From assembly GCA_027052175.1 (NCBI GenBank), contig JALUFE010000081.1, positions 1 through 34,302 of the forward strand: 34,302 bases of DNA. Direction: 5' to 3'. The position numbers and the translations under genes were made by a program. This DNA is from Helicobacteraceae bacterium (GTDB lineage Bacteria > Campylobacterota > Campylobacteria > Campylobacterales > Sulfurimonadaceae). A model generated the notes under the pieces. It was not told the DNA's origin and made no database searches. It worked only from the letters and a program-made list of their open reading frames with translations. This document shows, piece after piece, positions 29,335-34,302 of the stretch. Each line of letters begins with the position of its first letter. Position 1 is the first letter of the stretch.

Positions 29335-30426
29335 TTATCGTATACTGCTTTGTTTTTTGGTCTCTTTCATATCGACCCAGATGTTTGGCGTGCTGCCTCC
29401 CGGTGTGAGGAAGATTTTGGCATCCTTGTTTGTCTTGAGCGCTTTGTTGAATTCGCTTTGGACTTTGATCTGCTCAAGCTGGAGCAGCGGCTTTGTGAGC
29501 GACTTGGCGATCTCGATGTTGGCTTTTGCTCTCGCTTTTGCTTCGATCGTCATAGCATCCGCTTTCCCTTGTGCTTCGATCCGTGCTTTGTCGGCGATAC
29601 CTTTGGCTTCGGCTGCCTTGCGCAGAGCTTCCTGACGTGCTCGTGCAACTTCCTGTTCCGCTTTTTGCACCTCTTGTTTGGCAAGCTGGACACGCTCGAT
29701 CTGCTCTTTTACTTTAGGCGGCAGACCGATGTCGCGAAGTTGTACAGACTGGAGGATAACGGGTTGGTTTTTGAGTTTTTTAATGTTTTCTTCTATTCCC
29801 TCCTCGATTTCCGCTGCTATTGTGTTTCTTAGCTGCGGCAGCTTCTCCGCGTCGTACTTTCCTATCACGTTACGCACGACATCCCGCACGACGGGGTTGA
29901 TGATCTTTTCTTCCCAGCTAAATCCCCAGTTGGAGATGGTTTGTGCGGCGTACTCCGCATTGAGTCGGTACTGGACGGTGAGCTCTATATTGACAGGCAG
30001 CCCCGTTTTGTCAAGGACGGTGATGGGCGGTTTGTAGGTGATGCCCTCTCGCTCTATCGCATTGCCCGATTCAAGACGGGAGTTGTAGTTGATGATGCGT
30101 ACACGTGTATCGACTTTGTAAACCTTTTGGATAAGAGGGATGATAAAGTGAAGTCCCGGTAGAAGGGCTTGATCGGAGTACTTTCCGTTAGTAGAGAGGA
30201 TACCCCGCTCACCCTCTTCGATGATCACAAAAGGCTTGGCTATAAAAAGCAAAATGACAAGCCCTATAATGACATAGAGTGCTCCCGCTTTTGCTCCACC
30301 GAAGTTGAAGTTCATATTGGGCATGTTGGGTGTGCCTCCGCTACCTCCGCCACCTCCGAAGTTGTTCTGTGACTTCTTCTTGTTGAAGTAGTCGTTCATG
30401 TCTGCTGCCATTTTTATATCTGCCAT
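29335..30426 (-). CDS. SPFH/prohibitin-family membrane protein
   Basis: 363 residues. A cytoplasmic Gly/Asn-rich N-terminus (NNFGGGGGSGGTPNMPNM) is followed by one membrane span (about 47-66, AGALYVIIGLVILLFIAKPF), the prohibitin/SPFH domain (about 68-250: VIIEEGERGILSTNGKYSDQALLPGLHFIIPL...), a long Ala/Glu/Lys-rich coiled coil (about 250-320: EVQKAEQEVARARQEALRKAAEAKG) and a C-terminal tail. Such proteins form large rings or cages and in HflK/C control FtsH. The C. jejuni homologue beside ilvE is Cj0268c as I recall. The start at 30426 has AAAGGG upstream; an internal ATG six residues on is possible. Confidence 0.92.
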   Translation of the reverse strand: MADIKMAADMNDYFNKKKSQNNFGGGGGSGGTPNMPNMNFNFGGAKAGALYVIIGLVILLFIAKPFVIIEEGERGILSTNGKYSDQALLPGLHFIIPLIQKVYKVDTRVRIINYNSRLESGNAIEREGITYKPPITVLDKTGLPVNIELTVQYRLNAEYAAQTISNWGFSWEEKIINPVVRDVVRNVIGKYDAEKLPQLRNTIAAEIEEGIEENIKKLKNQPVILQSVQLRDIGLPPKVKEQIERVQLAKQEVQKAEQEVARARQEALRKAAEAKGIADKARIEAQGKADAMTIEAKARAKANIEIAKSLTKPLLQLEQIKVQSEFNKALKTNKDAKIFLTPGGSTPNIWVDMKETKKQSSIR

Positions 30427-30436
30427 TTTTTCCCTT

Positions 30437-31357
30437 TTAGTTGACGTATGTCAGGTAGTGCTCATACTCTTTGGCGCGCCCAAATACCGCGTCGAAATAC
30501 TTGCTTTGTATTTTTTCCGTGATCGGTCCGCGCTCGCCTGCACCGATGTCACGTGCGTCCACGTTGGCTATAGGGGTAATCTCCGCTGCCGTTCCCGTGA
30601 GGAAGGCTTCGTCGGCAACGTAGATCTCTTCGCGTGTAATGCGTCTGCGAGTGACTTTGTAGCCCATGTCCTCTGCGATTTCGATCGCCATCTTTTGGGT
30701 GATGGAAGCTAAAGAGTTGTCGTTTGGCGGTGTGATGATTTCGCCGTCTTTGATCATGAAGAAACACGCACCGCTTGCCTCGGCGACATACCCTTGATCG
30801 TCAAGAAGAAGCGCTTCGTCGTAGCCGCACTCGATCGCTTCATATTTCGCCATCTGGCTGTTGAGGTAGTTCGCCGTGGCTTTGGCTTTGCCCATTGTCG
30901 AAGTGTTTGCAGGTCTGGTCATAGAAGCGATCTTGAGTCGGATCCCTTTTTTCAGACCCTCTTCACCGAGATAAGCACCCCACTCCCACGCTGCGATCGC
31001 CGTCTCGACGGGGGCATTTTTGTGGTAGAGCCCCATAACGCCATATCCAAGGAAAGCAAAAGGTCTGATGTAGACATTGTCGCCGTTAAATTCGTTCTTT
31101 TTGATCAGTTCGATCTGAACCTGATTCAGTTCCTCGACACTGTAAGGGATGTTGATAAGCGTCATCTTAGCAGACTCAAGCAGTCGTTTTGTGTGGTCGT
31201 TCAGTCGAAAGATCGCATACCCTTTCTCGGTTTTGTACGCTTTCGTTCCTTCGATCACACCGTTGCCGTAATGGATGGTGTGTGTAAGAACATGAACCTT
31301 CGCATCGTCCCAATTGACAAATTCGCCGTTGAACCAAATATATTTTGCAGCATTCAT
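30437..31357 (-). CDS. ilvE: Branched-chain amino acid aminotransferase
   Basis: 306 residues, fold-type IV PLP enzyme that converts branched-chain 2-oxo acids to Val, Leu and Ile. Landmarks are WFNGEFVNWDDAKVHVLTHTIHYGNGVIEGTKAY, the RPFAFLGYGVMGL stretch, the PLP lysine in GKAKATANYLNSQMAKYEA, DQGYVAEASGACFFMIKDG and the last TGTAAEITPIANVD. It is full length. It leads a five-gene operon; TAAAAT at 31389-31394 (minus) and GGAGAT before the ATG are fitting signals. Gaps within the operon are 10, 1, 3 and -4 bases. Confidence 0.97.
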   Translation of the reverse strand: MNAAKYIWFNGEFVNWDDAKVHVLTHTIHYGNGVIEGTKAYKTEKGYAIFRLNDHTKRLLESAKMTLINIPYSVEELNQVQIELIKKNEFNGDNVYIRPFAFLGYGVMGLYHKNAPVETAIAAWEWGAYLGEEGLKKGIRLKIASMTRPANTSTMGKAKATANYLNSQMAKYEAIECGYDEALLLDDQGYVAEASGACFFMIKDGEIITPPNDNSLASITQKMAIEIAEDMGYKVTRRRITREEIYVADEAFLTGTAAEITPIANVDARDIGAGERGPITEKIQSKYFDAVFGRAKEYEHYLTYVN

Positions 31358-31388
31358 TGAAAAATATCTCCATAAAAAAATTGAAGAT

Positions 31389-31394
31389 ATTTTA
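31389..31394 (-). promoter_or_regulatory. -10 box of the ilvE operon
   Basis: TAAAAT on the minus strand (context TAGATAAAATATC), about 32 bases before the ilvE ATG. Confidence 0.4.
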
Positions 31395-31449
31395 TCTAAA
31401 ATGTGATTAAAAAATTATTGACTTATCTCACAAAGCAGCATTTAATGAA

Positions 31450-32931
31450 TTATTCATCGCACAAACTCGTTGTATTGATGTCTTGTATTACGGTTCCACT
31501 CTCAAATTGACCATTGTTCTCAGTCTGTATCGTATAGTCTGTATTTAAGTTTGTTGGAGTGATTTGTATATGAGTCCATTCGTTTGTTGTATCTTTCATA
31601 TTGTTTCTATCTTCCTGTGTCGGATCACCTATGTTTGTATTGATACCGCAATATTGCAGGTCACTTGTAAATTTTGTAACATAGCTTGAGATCCATCCTC
31701 CGGCTCCATCATTGGATAGGAAGACGATGTTTCTATTTGAGTCTATGAACAAGCCGTCTTTCCATCCGCTTGATGAGCTTCCTGTTTTTACAACGGTACC
31801 GTTTTGATCGATTTTATAAAAAGAATAGTGGGCAGAGTCCAAATAGAGTGCCTCCCCGTCTGTATCGAAATCTCTAAAGTACGTATATGGAGATAGTGAG
31901 TAAAGTTGTTTCACAAAAACAAGAGATTTATCGATAGGATCGATTTTCATAACACCACCGGCTGCAATACTCGTTCCATAAACACCTAGTGCATAAGGAA
32001 GGTAAAGTTTGTCGTTTAACACTACCAAGCCGTTTTCTGCACCGGTTTCGGCAGATTGGTCATTTAAGATATATGCGTGTGCACTGTTTGAAGTGCCATC
32101 TGTCTTATCGATCTCTTGAAGTAGAATTCCTCTCCCTTTCTCTTTTTCGGTCACTGAACCGGTTAGATAAATCTCGTCGTTATCGACTTTTATCGCCGCA
32201 TAGGATTCCTCGCTTTCATTTTCTCCAAGACCAAAGTGTCTGGCCATCAGAATATCACCTGTTTGAATATCGATATGCAATAGAACTTCCCTATCTCCAT
32301 TGGCAAGAATCCAGATAGTGCCGTCACTATCTGTTTGTAGATCTTTTACATGCATATTTGTCGATTCGTCGTTGTTCTTTTCCAAATAGTATCCTTTGCT
32401 CCATTTATATGCTCCATCCTCATCTAAAAGTGTCACAAAAATACCGTTTTTTCCATATTGGCCGTTTAGATTTGCATTTCCTACCAACACAATGTCTTTT
32501 TGTTGCTTACCATCCTTCCTATACGATACGGCTCGACCTTTGAGAAAAGTCTCTTCTAAATCGCCATAGATAGTTCCGTTTGGAACAAAGCGTACATAAT
32601 TGGCTGTTTTAACTGTGCCATCTGCGGATATAATCATGTATAATGCATCATCGGCACGATGATTCGTATTGTCAAGATCAGCAGTTACTTTACCAAAAAG
32701 AAGATAGTCATGTGCAGGGTTTGGCATCTCTATACCATCAGTAAAATAAACGTTTCTCGCAAAAGGATTTTCTCCGTCTTTTACAATTCTTTCAAACTTG
32801 AGCTTGAACGGCTTTGAAGGTGTTTGAAGGTGCTGCTCTTCATTCTTTTTATCCGATCCTGTAGAAAAATTACAACCACTCAACAAAAATGTCGAAACAA
32901 TCATTAGGAACCATTTATTCATTCGTTTCAT
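31450..32931 (-). CDS. Large lipoprotein, propeller-like, function unknown
   Basis: 493 residues. A lipoprotein signal ends at LLSGC (Cys20). The mature part repeats a blade-like pattern every 40-60 residues: 'YLLFGKVTAD', 'IVLVGNANLN', 'IWILANGDRE', 'IYLTGSVTEK', 'LYLPYALGVYG', 'ALYLDSAHYS', 'IVFLSNDGAG', each a hydrophobic strand with a following Gly/Asn turn and an Asp-rich loop, which suggests a beta-propeller (inference). I do not recognise a family. The start is the ATG at 32931 behind AAGGAG; a second ATG three codons later is possible. Its codons look more AT-rich than the neighbouring core genes, so it may have been acquired. TATAAT at 32981-32986 (minus) gives it its own promoter. 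Confidence 0.78.
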   Translation of the reverse strand: MKRMNKWFLMIVSTFLLSGCNFSTGSDKKNEEQHLQTPSKPFKLKFERIVKDGENPFARNVYFTDGIEMPNPAHDYLLFGKVTADLDNTNHRADDALYMIISADGTVKTANYVRFVPNGTIYGDLEETFLKGRAVSYRKDGKQQKDIVLVGNANLNGQYGKNGIFVTLLDEDGAYKWSKGYYLEKNNDESTNMHVKDLQTDSDGTIWILANGDREVLLHIDIQTGDILMARHFGLGENESEESYAAIKVDNDEIYLTGSVTEKEKGRGILLQEIDKTDGTSNSAHAYILNDQSAETGAENGLVVLNDKLYLPYALGVYGTSIAAGGVMKIDPIDKSLVFVKQLYSLSPYTYFRDFDTDGEALYLDSAHYSFYKIDQNGTVVKTGSSSSGWKDGLFIDSNRNIVFLSNDGAGGWISSYVTKFTSDLQYCGINTNIGDPTQEDRNNMKDTTNEWTHIQITPTNLNTDYTIQTENNGQFESGTVIQDINTTSLCDE

Positions 32932-32980
32932 AGCGAAACTCCTTGGAAATGTATTGAGAACTTATTCCGTCCTAATAACC

Positions 32981-32986
32981 ATTATA
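32981..32986 (-). promoter_or_regulatory. -10 box of the large lipoprotein gene
   Basis: TATAAT on the minus strand (context AGAGTATAATGG), giving a leader of about 43 bases that includes AAGGAG. Confidence 0.55.
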
Positions 32987-33113
32987 CTCTGAAATACTAT
33001 AAAAAAACATAAAGCAATATATTTTATTCGAATGGGATTTTCATTTTATTAAATGATAATAACTTGAAGTGCTGGAGTAGTGAGATTATTGTGCAGGAGG
33101 TTTGCTGAAGATA

Positions 33114-33136
33114 GAGAGTCAATCTTTATGACTCTC
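33114..33136 (-). terminator. Hairpin after the YfdX gene
   Basis: GAGAGTCA (33114-33121) and TGACTCTC (33129-33136) form a perfect 8-bp hairpin ten bases after the stop on the minus strand. The following run (TATCTTC) is only partly U-rich, so it is a moderate terminator candidate. Confidence 0.5.
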
Positions 33137-33145
33137 CTTCTTCCA

Positions 33146-34018
33146 TCATTTTGAAGAGGTTTTTGTCGCCTTTTCTTTGAAAGATTTGAGTTTGTTGAGC
33201 AGATCTTCGAAGAGTTTTTCGGCTTTGTTTTTGCCTTTGATCTCTTTTTCAACTTTATTGATCGCTCTTTCGAGTGTTTTGTAGGTAACGTCACTTTGGC
33301 TCGTGTAACCAAGAAGTTCCGCTTTTTTCAACTCCTCTTTTGCGAGTTCGAGATGTTTAAGGGCCTGTTTTTTGTCTTTTTTGGCAATTTTTTGCGCATC
33401 ATGGATAAGTGCTTCGGCAGTTACAAGTGGGATTGGGATGACCACTTTTGTCGTAACGAGAGTGTTGAGTGCCATTTCAAGTACATCTTTTGCTTCCTTC
33501 ATCTTGTTTTCATGAAGATAGGACGCTGCAAGTTTGAGCGCTTTTGGATAGGAAGCAAGCGGCAGGTTGACTGTCGTTATGTCGATTTCACTTTGGAATG
33601 TGTTGAGAAGTTCTCTTGCTTCTTGTACTTTGTGATCCCGTAACAGTTTCATCACCTCTTTCAGTCCGCTTTTGATAGTAGAACTGTCAGCTGTAAACTC
33701 CGTTGCGGTAATGGAAGCATCTATGGGCAGCATCAGCGGCGCATCTTTCTTTGCGAGAATCACCTCCAGTTTGCCTATGGCTTTTTCTATATCTTTAATA
33801 GCCGTTTTTTTGTTTTTGTGTGCGATATCTATGAGCACTTGCTGTGTCAGCATAACGGCATCTACGGCCTCTTTGACGATATGTGACTGAGAATTAGACT
33901 TCGCGTCGTGTTTGGCTACTTTGATAGCGTCTTTGGAAATTGTTTTTGAATTTGCTGCATATGCGGTGCTAAAAAGCAGCGAAGCCGCTAAAATTGAACC
34001 TAAGATTTTCTTTTGCAT
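33146..34018 (-). CDS. YfdX family periplasmic protein
   Basis: 290 residues. A signal peptide (MQKKILGSILAASLLFSTAYA) is followed by an almost wholly helical domain: IVKEAVDAVMLTQQVLIDIAHKNKKTAIKDIEKAIGKLEVIL, then PLMLPIDASITATEF, LLRDHKVQEARELLNTFQSEIDITTVNLPLASYPKALKLAASYLHENKMKEA, which follows the YfdX family pattern; a Lys/Glu-rich helical tail of about 60 residues is extra. In E. coli YfdX is an acid-induced protein; the mechanism is not settled. The ORF track starts 39 codons upstream; the signal peptide and AAAGGAG fix the ATG at 34018. The family call rests on pattern recognition. Confidence 0.75.
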   Translation of the reverse strand: MQKKILGSILAASLLFSTAYAANSKTISKDAIKVAKHDAKSNSQSHIVKEAVDAVMLTQQVLIDIAHKNKKTAIKDIEKAIGKLEVILAKKDAPLMLPIDASITATEFTADSSTIKSGLKEVMKLLRDHKVQEARELLNTFQSEIDITTVNLPLASYPKALKLAASYLHENKMKEAKDVLEMALNTLVTTKVVIPIPLVTAEALIHDAQKIAKKDKKQALKHLELAKEELKKAELLGYTSQSDVTYKTLERAINKVEKEIKGKNKAEKLFEDLLNKLKSFKEKATKTSSK

Positions 34019-34302
34019 TGTTTCTCCTTTTGTTTTTGTTTTGGATTTCGAAAACCTGATTGTATTGTAAAAGAGAAAATTAAAGGAGTCTGCCACCAAA
34101 GTGGCATAATAGGAGAATATATCAAACTGCGACATCGCGCTGCTTAATTTAGATGAATATCATAATAAATTTTTCCTTAAACAGATAACTAATTACAAAA
34201 ATATCACATTTAATTCAAAAAAATTTCAGTTTCCAATAGAAACATTTTTTCAAATTGATTATTTTTTAGTCATTTTTTTACTGAAAGTTATGGAGAATTG
34301 AG
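34019..34302. other. AT-rich gene-free stretch with a palindrome
   Basis: No gene is supported in these 284 bases. A perfect palindrome TGCCAC-CAAA-GTGGCA lies at 34091-34106. On the minus strand it is about 25 bases upstream of a possible -10 box (TACAAT, near 34060) of the YfdX gene, where an operator would sit. The rest is very AT-rich. The last bases (ATGGAGAATTGAG) could include the ribosome-binding site of a gene beyond the edge. Confidence 0.4.

Noticed and set aside
34085-34110. Sigma-54 promoter (GTGGCA part of the palindrome)
   Set aside because: Neither strand has GG-N10-GC at the needed spacing; the GGCA belongs to the symmetric palindrome.
1-34302. Defence system, prophage or transposase gene
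   Set aside because: Every sizeable plus- or minus-strand frame outside the shadows is accounted for by housekeeping, envelope or metabolic proteins; none resembles a nuclease-effector, integrase or transposase other than the single-domain YraN.

Overview
The window looks like chromosomal DNA of a Campylobacterota (epsilonproteobacterial) organism, probably a free-living Sulfurovum/Sulfurimonas-type relative rather than a host-restricted Campylobacter. The evidence is protein style and gene order recalled from the phylum: an rpmJ-rpsM-rpsK-rpsD-rpoA-rplQ cluster; an Nfu/TPR/murE ... ybaB/ispA/tkt neighbourhood like that of C. jejuni; an aminotransferase-hom-(fdh)-yraN run; and an ilvE/SPFH/DUF2393 operon. 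The genus is an inference, and no rRNA or tRNA gene is present to settle it. The DNA is densely packed, with short intergenic gaps and several convergent gene pairs that overlap at their stops.

Layout. 1-399: tail of a truncated gene, then an inverted-repeat element with 34-bp perfect arms. 400-2977: DUF523 protein, CvfB-like S1 protein, an orphan topoisomerase-type zinc ribbon and phospholipase A (PldA). 3024-6072: the alpha-type ribosomal protein/RNA polymerase operon, including rpmJ (missing from the ORF track), behind a leader that can fold strongly. 6073-7591: a decayed inverted-repeat element and a large aldo/keto reductase. 7592-10088: a third, nested inverted-repeat element, then nfu, a TPR protein and murE. 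10081-11288 (minus): Big2-type lipoprotein and outer-membrane barrel. 11477-13493: thioredoxin-like ferredoxin, panD, ybaB, terminator, ispA. 13576-17078: transketolase and a GGDEF/EAL protein. 17193-20646: rpmE, rsmI, then rlmB-like, RodZ-like and a secreted unknown. 20708-25708: aminotransferase, hom, terminator, Cys-type formate dehydrogenase, yraN. 25716-27592: periplasmic thioredoxin-like protein and an aldehyde dehydrogenase. 27589-31357 (minus): five-gene operon ilvE-SPFH-hisIE-DUF2393-DUF2393. 31450-34018 (minus): large unknown lipoprotein and a YfdX protein. The last 284 bases hold no gene.

Functionally this is mostly housekeeping: translation and transcription core, rRNA modification, peptidoglycan precursor, isoprenoid, pantothenate, histidine, threonine/methionine and branched-chain amino acid synthesis, and the pentose phosphate/Calvin-type transketolase. 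An accessory layer covers the envelope, c-di-GMP signalling and formate. I found no defence island, prophage, integrase, CRISPR array or transposase gene. The most interesting signals are non-coding: (1) the structured leader ahead of rpmJ with a possible pseudoknot onto the ribosome-binding site; (2) three intergenic inverted-repeat (MITE-like) elements, two sharing a GTAGC/GCTAC core hairpin and one apparently supplying the promoter of nfu; (3) three genes with a -10 box exactly six bases before the start codon, implying leaderless mRNAs.
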